Source: Methanobacterium sp. PtaU1.Bin097 (GTDB lineage: Archaea; Methanobacteriota; Methanobacteria; Methanobacteriales; Methanobacteriaceae). From it: 9,543 nucleotides of DNA. Position 1 is the first letter of the stretch. The number at the start of each line of letters is the position of its first letter. A program made the translations under genes and the position numbers. The notes beneath the pieces were generated by a model. It was not told where the DNA came from. It saw nothing but the letters and a program-made list of their open reading frames with translations, and did no database searches. This document shows positions 1 to 6,036 of this stretch, piece by piece. The stretch is from the NCBI GenBank assembly GCA_002067325.1, contig MVQY01000132.1, positions 1-9,543 on the forward strand, written 5' to 3'.

Positions 1-1
1 G

Positions 2-670
2 GAAAAAAACACCTCAAAAGGAGAAGATACCTCAGGGGAAGACACCTCAAAAGGAGAAAAAACTTCTGAAGAAGAAAAGAACACTTATGAAGAAGAAAAG
101 AACACTTCTGAAGAAGAAGAGAACACTTCTGAAGAAGAAGAGAACACTTCAGAAGAGAAGGTGAACACCTCCGATGAGGGAGTAGATCTCCCCGAGGAGG
201 AAACAGATTCCTCAGTAGATGAAATTTCCCCAGAAATAGAGGAAGAATTTGAAGAAGAAATCAAATTCGAGAAGGAAGCACCGGCAGCCAGTGAAGAAGA
301 ACTCCGCCTTAGGATGAAAATGAGGATACTTAAAAGTTACAAATGGCAGGAAGATATAATAATCCCCTTCTCAAAGGAACTTGAAATTTCACCAGAAGAA
401 CTGGAAGATATCCTGATGAAAAGGCTGGACATGTCCAGTCTGGAAGCATTACAACCCCGATTTGAATCATCCAGGTTAAGATGCACCAAAGAAAAGATAC
501 ATTCGGATTTAAAGCTCTGCTGGCTTTCTGATGTTATGGATCTTTTAACAGAAGAGGAAACAGAACAGATGAAAAATAAAGTAGCCTTCAAAATCTTCAA
601 AGAAGATAAATCTTACGAAGAAGCCCTGGAAGAAGGTAGAAAAGAGCTGGTAGAATACTTGAAACGATAG
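2..670 (+). CDS. ehaM: Energy-converting hydrogenase A subunit M-like protein, 5' end outside the window
   Basis: The frame is open from the first codon in the window to TAG at 668-670, giving at least 222 residues, so the true start lies upstream. A GTG at 161 is an in-frame internal codon: the same repeat pattern continues across it with no stop and no good Shine-Dalgarno. Residues 1 to about 98 are a low-complexity acidic region built from units such as NTSEEEE and DTSKGE. Residues about 99-222 form a compact, charged, mostly helical domain (from LRLRMKMRILKSYKW to EGRKELVEYLKR) that I recognise as DUF1959, the fold of M. thermautotrophicus MTH396 (EhaM). It has no membrane segment or signal peptide and should be a soluble hydrophilic subunit. 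As I recall, the family member is about 125 residues, so the acidic part is an addition. Position directly before ehaN supports the name. The biochemical role is unknown. An in-frame ATG at 314 could give a domain-only protein but lacks a clear ribosome site. Confidence 0.75.
   Translation, partial: EKNTSKGEDTSGEDTSKGEKTSEEEKNTYEEEKNTSEEEENTSEEEENTSEEKVNTSDEGVDLPEEETDSSVDEISPEIEEEFEEEIKFEKEAPAASEEELRLRMKMRILKSYKWQEDIIIPFSKELEISPEELEDILMKRLDMSSLEALQPRFESSRLRCTKEKIHSDLKLCWLSDVMDLLTEEETEQMKNKVAFKIFKEDKSYEEALEEGRKELVEYLKR
59..160 (+). repeat. In-frame 21-bp tandem repeat encoding an acidic 7-residue unit
   Basis: Units start at 59, 80, 101, 122 and 143. The units at 101-121 and 122-142 are identical (each encodes NTSEEEE), the units at 59 and 80 differ by a few bases (KTSEEEK, NTYEEEK), and the one at 143-160 is shortened to 18 bp (NTSEEK). 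Before 59, related 15-18 bp units encode NTSKGE, DTSGE and DTSKGE. The array is therefore a family of (N/D/K)-T-S units with an acidic tail. Every copy is a multiple of 3 bp, so the frame is kept. Confidence 0.9.
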
Positions 671-671
671 G

Positions 672-706
672 TTTGCACTTAAAGAACACGATGCTTTGCA
701 CTTAAA
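672..706 (+). repeat. 12-bp direct repeat in the ehaM-ehaN gap
   Basis: TTTGCACTTAAA occurs at 672-683 and again at 695-706, a 23-bp step (about two helix turns), just after the ehaM stop. The 134-bp gap (671-804) holds no credible ORF. It is very A-rich, with a weak TATA-like stretch near 725-734. The repeat could be a paired regulator site or chance duplication. Confidence 0.6.
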
Positions 707-804
707 AAATTCAAGATAAAAAAAAAATTTAATCAAGGAAATAGATTTGTCAAATAAAAATTCAATTCAATCATGTGAAAAAAATTTGAGGTAGTAAAGG
801 TAAA

Positions 805-1305
805 ATGTTGGATTCCCTTAAAGACATCATACGAAAAAGTTCCATTCACGCATGTTTAGTAAGCACCGGCGGGTGTAACGGCTGCGACATAGAAGTGGTG
901 GCCTTGCTTTCCCCCAGATATGATCTGGAACAGTATGGAATTTACTTTCATAACAACCCCCGTGAAGCAGATGTTATACTCATCGCCGGTGCAGTGACCG
1001 AACAATGGAGAGAGAAATTGCAAAGAATATACGCTAAAGCCCCTGAACCTAAAGTAGTGGTTGCTATAGGAAACTGTCCATTATCTGGTGATGTATTTAA
1101 CCAGGAGGGCTCCAGTGTTTACGCACCAGTCAGTGACTTTATACCGGTGGATGCGGAAGTATCCGGATGCCCACCCCGACCATCAGAAATTTTAGCAGCT
1201 ATTTTAGCTGTTGGACCCGATGCGATAGCCGCTAAAGGAAGGCAGGCTAAAGGAGACCAGAAAGCTCAACCGAGCGAGAAAGCCGAAGGGGAGGAGAAAA
1301 AATGA
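805..1305 (+). CDS. ehaN: Energy-converting hydrogenase A small subunit (NuoB-like)
   Basis: This is the small subunit of a group 4 membrane-bound [NiFe]-hydrogenase. It should hold the proximal [4Fe-4S] cluster that takes electrons from the NiFe site. The four NuoB/EchC-type cysteines are visible: C24 and C27 in GGCNGCDIE, C91 in GNCPLSGD, and C122 in SGCPPRP. At 166 residues it is short, like other group 4 small subunits, and it lacks the extra clusters of uptake hydrogenases. There is no Tat signal, which fits a cytoplasm-facing subunit. Residues after about 138 form a charged, probably disordered tail ending EGEEKK, and this stretch also encodes the ribosome site of the next gene. The start is ATG 805, with weak upstream matches (GAGGT at 788-792, AAAGG at 796-800). 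The stop overlaps the ehaO start by 4 bp, which implies coupled translation of the two core subunits. Confidence 0.93.
   Translation: MLDSLKDIIRKSSIHACLVSTGGCNGCDIEVVALLSPRYDLEQYGIYFHNNPREADVILIAGAVTEQWREKLQRIYAKAPEPKVVVAIGNCPLSGDVFNQEGSSVYAPVSDFIPVDAEVSGCPPRPSEILAAILAVGPDAIAAKGRQAKGDQKAQPSEKAEGEEKK
1288..1294 (+). promoter_or_regulatory. Shine-Dalgarno for ehaO
   Basis: GGGGAGG lies 7 nt upstream of ATG 1302, inside the end of ehaN. It supports the overlapping start and translational coupling. Confidence 0.8.
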
Positions 1306-2456
1306 TATTACCTATAGGACCAGTTCATCCCGCACTGAAGGAACCCCTCCGATTGAAACTTAAAACCAGGGGTGAAAAAGTTTTAGAAGCTGAAATTGAC
1401 TATGGATACGTTCATCGCGGTATAGAAAGGGTGATGAAAGGTAAAACCTGGCAGAAAGGAATATACCTGTCAGAGAGGGTTTGTGGAATTTGTTCCTACA
1501 TCCACACTCAGACCTTCGCCGAAACCTTTGAAAAAATAGCCGGTGAAACGGCACCACTACGTGCCCAGTTCCTACGGGCACTTACCAATGAACTCGATAG
1601 AATTCAAAGCCACCTCCTGGCCAACTCAACCTACTTCAAAATCTTGGAACATGAAACCCTCTTCATGTACATGTTATACCTTAGAGAACCGATCATGGAT
1701 GCCATCGAACTTTTAACTGGAAACAGGGTTAACATGGGTTGGAATGTGGTTGGCGGAGTGAAGATGGATGTAAACCAGTCACATCTGGATAGTATACTCA
1801 AGATAATCTTGAATTTAGAGTCTGAATTTGACAGATACGTGGAGATGTTCGACCACGGACCCTTGTTGGGTCTTAGATCCCATGATGTTGGAAAATTGAC
1901 CCGTGAGGAGGCAATAAAAGCCAGGGCGGTGGGACCGGTAGGAAGAGCTTCCGGTTTAAAGCATGACCTCAGAGAACAACACCATACCTACAAAGACCAC
2001 TTAGATTGGAATGTAATTTGGAGAAAGGATATGGATAACTACGCCCGTACCATGAACAGATTCGATGAAATAACAGAATCAATGAAGATCATCAAACAGG
2101 TTATCGAAAACCTACCCCCGGGAGAGATAAGAAAACAAATCAATATTCCGGCAGGATACGGTGAATGGGCGAACGAAGCACCCCGTGGAGAGGTGACCTA
2201 CATGGTAGAAACTAATGGTAACCTCATAAAAAATATCTCCATCAGAACACCCAGTATAATGAACATAGACGCCTGTGCCAAGTACATGTTGAAGGATGTG
2301 GCAACTGTTGCCGATGCAATAGCCACTTATGCCACTGTAGATCCATGCATTGCCTGTACAGAGAGGGTGGTGATAGTGGATGAAGCTGGTAAAGGCCAGG
2401 AATATGTTTATCCAGATTATAATATTCCCTACTTGAAAGATAAAACAGGGGATTAA
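1302..2456 (+). CDS. ehaO: Energy-converting hydrogenase A large (NiFe) subunit
   Basis: This is the catalytic large subunit, which splits or forms H2 at a NiFe centre and works with EhaN. The N-terminal ligand motif is ERVCGIC at residues 58-64 (C61, C64) followed by H68. The C-terminal ligand motif is DPCIACTER at 347-355 (C349, C352), with Arg where uptake hydrogenases carry His, as in the Ech/HycE/NuoD-like group 4 enzymes. The N-terminus (IGPVHPALKEP) is the usual start of this family. At 384 residues it is in the normal Ech-type range. After R355 there are 29 more residues (VVIVDEAGKG and onward). This resembles the tail of E. coli HycE, which is removed by a protease during NiFe maturation; whether that happens here cannot be told from sequence. 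No maturation protease gene is present in the window. Confidence 0.95.
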   Translation: MILPIGPVHPALKEPLRLKLKTRGEKVLEAEIDYGYVHRGIERVMKGKTWQKGIYLSERVCGICSYIHTQTFAETFEKIAGETAPLRAQFLRALTNELDRIQSHLLANSTYFKILEHETLFMYMLYLREPIMDAIELLTGNRVNMGWNVVGGVKMDVNQSHLDSILKIILNLESEFDRYVEMFDHGPLLGLRSHDVGKLTREEAIKARAVGPVGRASGLKHDLREQHHTYKDHLDWNVIWRKDMDNYARTMNRFDEITESMKIIKQVIENLPPGEIRKQINIPAGYGEWANEAPRGEVTYMVETNGNLIKNISIRTPSIMNIDACAKYMLKDVATVADAIATYATVDPCIACTERVVIVDEAGKGQEYVYPDYNIPYLKDKTGD

Positions 2457-2485
2457 TTCCTTCAAAGATAAAAACCGAGGATTAA
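2436..2485 (+). repeat. Imperfect tandem duplication across the ehaO stop codon
   Basis: A 21-bp stretch at 2436-2456, ending in the ehaO TAA stop, recurs as a 22-bp stretch at 2464-2485. Both begin AAAGATAAAA and end GGATTAA; about 19 of 22 aligned positions match, with one indel. The second copy is in another frame and is not coding for ehaO. Confidence 0.6.
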
Positions 2486-2514
2486 AAAAAACCAAATTCC
2501 CAAATTGATGTCTT

Positions 2515-3552
2515 ATGTCTTCCGTAATATGGTATCTATACGAATTTGCCAGAAAATCATGGGCAGAAAAATTTGCAAATGCCAGAACTGACCAGGAGAT
2601 AATGGAAACTCCTTCCAGGTTCAGAGACTTCCCCCAGGTCAGGAAAGAGTATTGTATAGCATGTGGGGCCTGTACAGCCGCCTGCCCAGCACCTATGGCC
2701 ATTAAACTGGTGAGAACCAGTGACAATTCCCATGAAGAGGGTATCACCTATCCCATTATAAACACCAGGGGATGTATAAGGTGTGGTTTCTGCGCCGAAG
2801 TATGCCCCACCGATCCTAAAACCCTGCTTTGCGGTGAAAACCATCTTATCCGTGAGAAATTCACCATACTACCCGTTGATAAGATGTTCGTAATCGATGA
2901 TTATCTGTGTATACGCTGTAAAAAGTGTATAAAAACCTGCAGCGAGATAGCCGGTGCCATATCAGAAGTGGATAAAAAACCGGTGATAGATCAATCCAAA
3001 TGTATTGGTTGTGGGGAGTGCATCAAGAATTGTCCAGTGAAAGGAGCTATTAAAGGTATATTCATAGAAAATGTGGAAGAACAGAAGGCCATAATCAACA
3101 TGGTTGTGGATACCCTGGAAGCCAGGATAGAAGCCGATCAGGATAAGATAATGGAATTAGAACCAGAAGAAATTTATAAAATAGATTTCCCCACCCAGGA
3201 ACTTGTAGATGAAGCCCGGAAGATCATCCCCAACGATGAATTAATCAGGGATAGCATAGAAAAGGTAACCGACCGTCTGAAGATGAGAATAGTAACCTGG
3301 GATGATGAAAAATGTACCAACTGCCGTTTATGCGTCGGTGAATGTCCATCCGGAGCTATAACTTATGATAAAGAAAAGGGTGTGCAGAGAAATCCGGATA
3401 AGTGTCTTAGATGCAGTATCTGTTACCAGACCTGTCCCTTCGGTGTGGCGGGCTTTTACGTGGCCAGATTCCTGTTAACGGAGACCGCCCTTGAAGATGG
3501 TGTAATAAAAATCACCGTGAAACCTTCACAGTTACCCATAGGAGTTGATTAA
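2515..3552 (+). CDS. ehaP: Energy-converting hydrogenase A polyferredoxin, six [4Fe-4S] motifs
   Basis: This iron-sulfur protein should carry electrons between the EhaN proximal cluster and the outer polyferredoxins or ferredoxin. Six complete C-x2-C-x2-C-x3-C motifs are visible, with first cysteines at residues 47 (CIACGACTAACP), 87, 132, 163, 267 and 297. This matches the 6[4Fe-4S] subunit described for Eha. Motif 3 ends CS rather than the usual CP. Residues about 175-265, between motifs 4 and 5, are a charged helical insert without cysteines. The N-terminal 46 residues contain RFRDFPQV before the first cluster pair, which resembles the docking arm of EchF/NuoI-type subunits. The start is fixed at ATG 2515 because an in-frame TGA lies at 2506-2508; it has no recognisable Shine-Dalgarno. 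The ATG at 2508 is in another frame and soon hits a stop. Confidence 0.93.
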   Translation: MSSVIWYLYEFARKSWAEKFANARTDQEIMETPSRFRDFPQVRKEYCIACGACTAACPAPMAIKLVRTSDNSHEEGITYPIINTRGCIRCGFCAEVCPTDPKTLLCGENHLIREKFTILPVDKMFVIDDYLCIRCKKCIKTCSEIAGAISEVDKKPVIDQSKCIGCGECIKNCPVKGAIKGIFIENVEEQKAIINMVVDTLEARIEADQDKIMELEPEEIYKIDFPTQELVDEARKIIPNDELIRDSIEKVTDRLKMRIVTWDDEKCTNCRLCVGECPSGAITYDKEKGVQRNPDKCLRCSICYQTCPFGVAGFYVARFLLTETALEDGVIKITVKPSQLPIGVD

Positions 3553-4924
3553 AATTACACAAACAAGTGTAAAAAACACTAAAACGACTTCCAGAAGACT
3601 GAATAAACCACTCAGGGAAGTGGATGTAGAATATGAGGTCGATAAAAGTAAGTGTCAGCAGTGTACTGAACGACCATGTCTTCTTTCATGTCCAGTAAAT
3701 GCCATTGCCGAGATACCTCCAGATAAACATATTGAAATCAACGACAGATGTGTAGGATGTGTTTTATGCCGGGAAGCCTGCCCCTATGATGCTATAAAAA
3801 TGAAGACCACCCTGGCAGAGCCTATAAGGGAGAACGTCCCCAACATTAATATAAAACTGTGCAGACAGTGCGGAGCATGTGTGCAGGCCTGTAAAACCGG
3901 AGCAATACACCTGGAATCCACAGGTACCGAAGCGGCCCATAGTGTAATAGATGAAGATAAATGTGTCCGCTGTGGCTACTGCGCCCGGGTCTGTCCCACA
4001 GAAGCCATAAAGTACGGTGAAATACTGCCCAGATCAGTGGTGGGTGGTAAGGCCGTGGTGGTAAATCAGAAAAAATGTATAGGCTGCATGACCTGCACCC
4101 GGGTCTGCCCCTCCAGAGGGGCTATAAACGTAGGTGAGATAAGTAAACTACCCTATATAAACCCGGCGTACTGCGCCAGATGCGAAGAATGCATGAACGT
4201 CTGCCCCAGCACGGCTATAAAATATTCTTCCAGGAAGAAGGCCTATAAAGAGTATAATAAAATTAAAACCATGGAGATAGTATCGGAAATCCTGGAAAAA
4301 GACGCAAGCAAACTTTCAAAAAACGCCAGCAGAGTCAATTCTATCTTCAATAAAATTTCCCGTGATGTAAGCTCCAGCCATGAGGAAGAAGAGTTTGAAG
4401 AGGACGTAACCGAACTGGTAGAGGATGAAATCAAGGGTATGGTAGATGAAGGCCTGGAAATAGAAGATATTGGTGAGATAATAGAGAAAACCCATCCTAA
4501 AAGGGAAAAAACAGTTATAGACGAAAACTGTATTGCCTGCGGCGTATGCGTAGATCAATGCCCTATAGACTGTATAAAGCTTCACGCACCACTCCCCATC
4601 CATATAATAGAAGGATGTGTTTTCTGCGGACGCTGCGTTGCAGCCTGCCCATTTGCTGCCATAAATATAACTGAAGAACACTTCATTACCCATGACGGAA
4701 GGATATACTTCACTAGGGAGAAGATCAAAGGCCCCAGAGAAGGAGAAGTAGTGATAGATAATACCGCCTGCCAGCAATGTGGGGTGTGCGTAAATAGATG
4801 CCCGGAAGATGCCTTAAGCTTTGAAGATGATACACTGGTCGTTGACAAGGACAAATGTATCTTATGTGCAGAGTGTGAAGGAATATGTCCACTAAACGCC
4901 ATTAAATTGGATGTAAAAAACTAG
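3545..4924 (+). CDS. ehaQ: Energy-converting hydrogenase A polyferredoxin, ten [4Fe-4S] motifs
   Basis: This polyferredoxin matches the 10[4Fe-4S] subunit described for Eha and probably stores or carries low-potential electrons for ferredoxin or formyl-methanofuran dehydrogenase. First cysteines of the ten motifs are at residues 37, 69, 106, 140, 178, 210, 329, 358, 409 and 438. Motif 1 is C-x2-C-x4-C-x3-C (CQQCTERPCLLSC) and motif 3 ends CK; the others are standard. Residues about 225-325 between motifs 6 and 7 form a cysteine-free insert with a strongly acidic stretch (EEEEFEEDVTELVEDE). It splits the protein into 6-cluster and 4-cluster halves. The start is uncertain. An in-frame TAG at 3539-3541 rules out anything earlier. 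TTG 3545 is the first usual start but abuts GGAG (3541-3544) with no spacer, and the next option is GTG 3620. TTG 3545 would overlap ehaP by 8 bp. Confidence 0.92.
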   Translation: MIKITQTSVKNTKTTSRRLNKPLREVDVEYEVDKSKCQQCTERPCLLSCPVNAIAEIPPDKHIEINDRCVGCVLCREACPYDAIKMKTTLAEPIRENVPNINIKLCRQCGACVQACKTGAIHLESTGTEAAHSVIDEDKCVRCGYCARVCPTEAIKYGEILPRSVVGGKAVVVNQKKCIGCMTCTRVCPSRGAINVGEISKLPYINPAYCARCEECMNVCPSTAIKYSSRKKAYKEYNKIKTMEIVSEILEKDASKLSKNASRVNSIFNKISRDVSSSHEEEEFEEDVTELVEDEIKGMVDEGLEIEDIGEIIEKTHPKREKTVIDENCIACGVCVDQCPIDCIKLHAPLPIHIIEGCVFCGRCVAACPFAAINITEEHFITHDGRIYFTREKIKGPREGEVVIDNTACQQCGVCVNRCPEDALSFEDDTLVVDKDKCILCAECEGICPLNAIKLDVKN

Positions 4925-4926
4925 TA

Positions 4927-4961
4927 TTTCTTTGAGAAAGAAAATTAGTAATTCTTAAGAA
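4927..4961 (+). repeat. Two small inverted repeats after ehaQ
   Basis: TTTCTTT (4927-4933) and AAAGAAA (4937-4943) form a perfect 7-bp inverted repeat with a 3-nt loop. It is followed by the perfect palindrome TTCTTAAGAA at 4952-4961. Both sit in the 85-bp gap before ehaR. They could mark an RNA processing, attenuation or protein-binding site, but the stems are AT-only apart from one or two GC pairs and are weak. Confidence 0.5.
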
Positions 4962-4995
4962 AAAAACCAGTGTCATACAAATTTAATTTTAACAA

Positions 4996-5001
4996 GGGAG
5001 G
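4996..5001 (+). promoter_or_regulatory. Shine-Dalgarno that decides the TTG start of ehaR
   Basis: GGGAGG is 8 nt upstream of TTG 5010. No ATG or GTG lies nearby that would keep the N-terminal DCEGP motif, so this site fixes the start. Confidence 0.85.
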
Positions 5002-5009
5002 AACAAAAA

Positions 5010-6035
5010 TTGAACCGGAGATTTTTTGTTTCCGATTGTGAAGGTCCCCTATCTGTAAATGACAATGCATTTGAACTTTCAGGCAAATACATAGATGATG
5101 GAGAAAAATTTTTCCAGATAGTCAGTAGATACGACGACATCCTGGCAGATGAAATCAAGAGACCAGGATATAACGCTGGTGGCACTTTAAAGTTGATTCT
5201 TCCCTTTCTAAAAGCGTATGGCGCTACCAATGAGGATATAACCCGGTTCTCCGAGGAAACTATTCTTCTGGTCCCTGGGGCCCGAGACACCCTCCAGTTC
5301 GTGTACTGCACCATGCCCTCCTTTATTGTAAGCACCAGTTACCAGCAGTATATACAGGCCCTGTGCAATTTAACAGGGTTTCCCTTTGAAAATACCTATT
5401 CCACCCTGTTAGACATGGATAAATATTCTTTAACCCCAAGAGAAGAAACCAGATTGATGGAACTACGGGAAGATGTCTTGAATGATCAAAGCTTCGAGAA
5501 TCTGGAGAAGATATTCTGGGAATTAATACCCCAAATGTCAATAGGTAAAATCATAGAAGATGTAGACCCAGTTGGAGGAGAGGGAAAAAAGGAAGCTGTA
5601 AAGGATATCATGGAAAGATTCCAGTTTCAGGCTTGCGATCTGATGTATGTGGGAGATAGTATAACCGATGTTCAGCCATTAAGATATGCTTTAGGAGAAG
5701 GTGGATTATCAGTAGCGTTTAATGGTAACCAATACGCTATTGAAGAGACAGAAATAGCGATCATGGCCGATAACACTCTTCCTATATCTATCCTGGCAGA
5801 CCTCTTTAACAAAGGAGGTAGGGAAGAGGTAATTGAATTTATAAACCAATTTAAAGAAGAACCACAGCGTGCTCTGTATGATTACCCTGTGGATTCACAG
5901 CTAGCCCGTAAATATCCCAAGATGTCCAATATACATATGGATATAGTGGACGATGAAAACAGGGAGAAGATAAAAGAAGAAAGCCTTAAATACCGTAAAA
6001 ATGTTCGGGGAGAATCTATAGGGGGATTAGGATAA
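5010..6035 (+). CDS. ehaR: HAD-superfamily-like protein, energy-converting hydrogenase A subunit R
   Basis: This looks like a haloacid dehalogenase (HAD) fold protein, the kind usually acting as a phosphatase; I associate it with EhaR. The HAD motifs are in order: motif I is FVSDCEGP (D9, E11), motif II is FIVSTSY (S108 or S110), the motif III lysine is K193 or K194 in GGEGKKEAV, and motif IV is VGDSITD (D216, D220). The nucleophile and metal-binding acids are present, so it may be an active enzyme. The second acid of motif I is Glu instead of the usual Asp. Residues about 20-100 would be a helical cap, and residues about 270-341 are an extra C-terminal charged extension ending SIGGLG. It is soluble, with no membrane segment. 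The substrate is unknown; older phosphoglycolate-phosphatase labels for such proteins would be guesses. It starts at TTG 5010 and ends 1 nt before the next gene, so the two are probably co-translated. Confidence 0.82.
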   Translation: MNRRFFVSDCEGPLSVNDNAFELSGKYIDDGEKFFQIVSRYDDILADEIKRPGYNAGGTLKLILPFLKAYGATNEDITRFSEETILLVPGARDTLQFVYCTMPSFIVSTSYQQYIQALCNLTGFPFENTYSTLLDMDKYSLTPREETRLMELREDVLNDQSFENLEKIFWELIPQMSIGKIIEDVDPVGGEGKKEAVKDIMERFQFQACDLMYVGDSITDVQPLRYALGEGGLSVAFNGNQYAIEETEIAIMADNTLPISILADLFNKGGREEVIEFINQFKEEPQRALYDYPVDSQLARKYPKMSNIHMDIVDDENREKIKEESLKYRKNVRGESIGGLG

Positions 6036-6036
6036 T

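Noticed and set aside
59..160. CRISPR-like array because of regular repeats
   Set aside because: The units are directly adjacent without spacers, keep the reading frame, and encode an acidic protein repeat.
161..163. GTG 161 as the start of ehaM
   Set aside because: The same repeat-bearing frame is open to the window edge and there is no good ribosome site at 161. The start most likely lies upstream of the window.
725..734. Internal promoter TATA box before ehaN
   Set aside because: The AAAA-TTTAAT stretch is only a weak match in a generally A-rich gap, so it is mentioned but not listed as a feature.
805..2456. Assignment as Ehb or Ech hydrogenase instead of Eha
   Set aside because: The downstream order of a six-cluster and a ten-cluster polyferredoxin, a HAD protein and an Ftr paralog, with a DUF1959 protein upstream, fits Eha and not the shorter Ehb or six-gene Ech operons.
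2112..2844. Long minus-strand open frames opposite ehaO/ehaP
   Set aside because: They lie opposite genes with clear NiFe and ferredoxin motifs. Their translations show no family pattern, and they appear as antisense shadows of the coding bias.
4316..4777. Minus-strand open frame opposite ehaQ that looks partly hydrophobic
   Set aside because: The hydrophobic look comes from reading acidic Glu/Asp codons in reverse. It sits fully inside a proven polyferredoxin gene and has no ribosome site.
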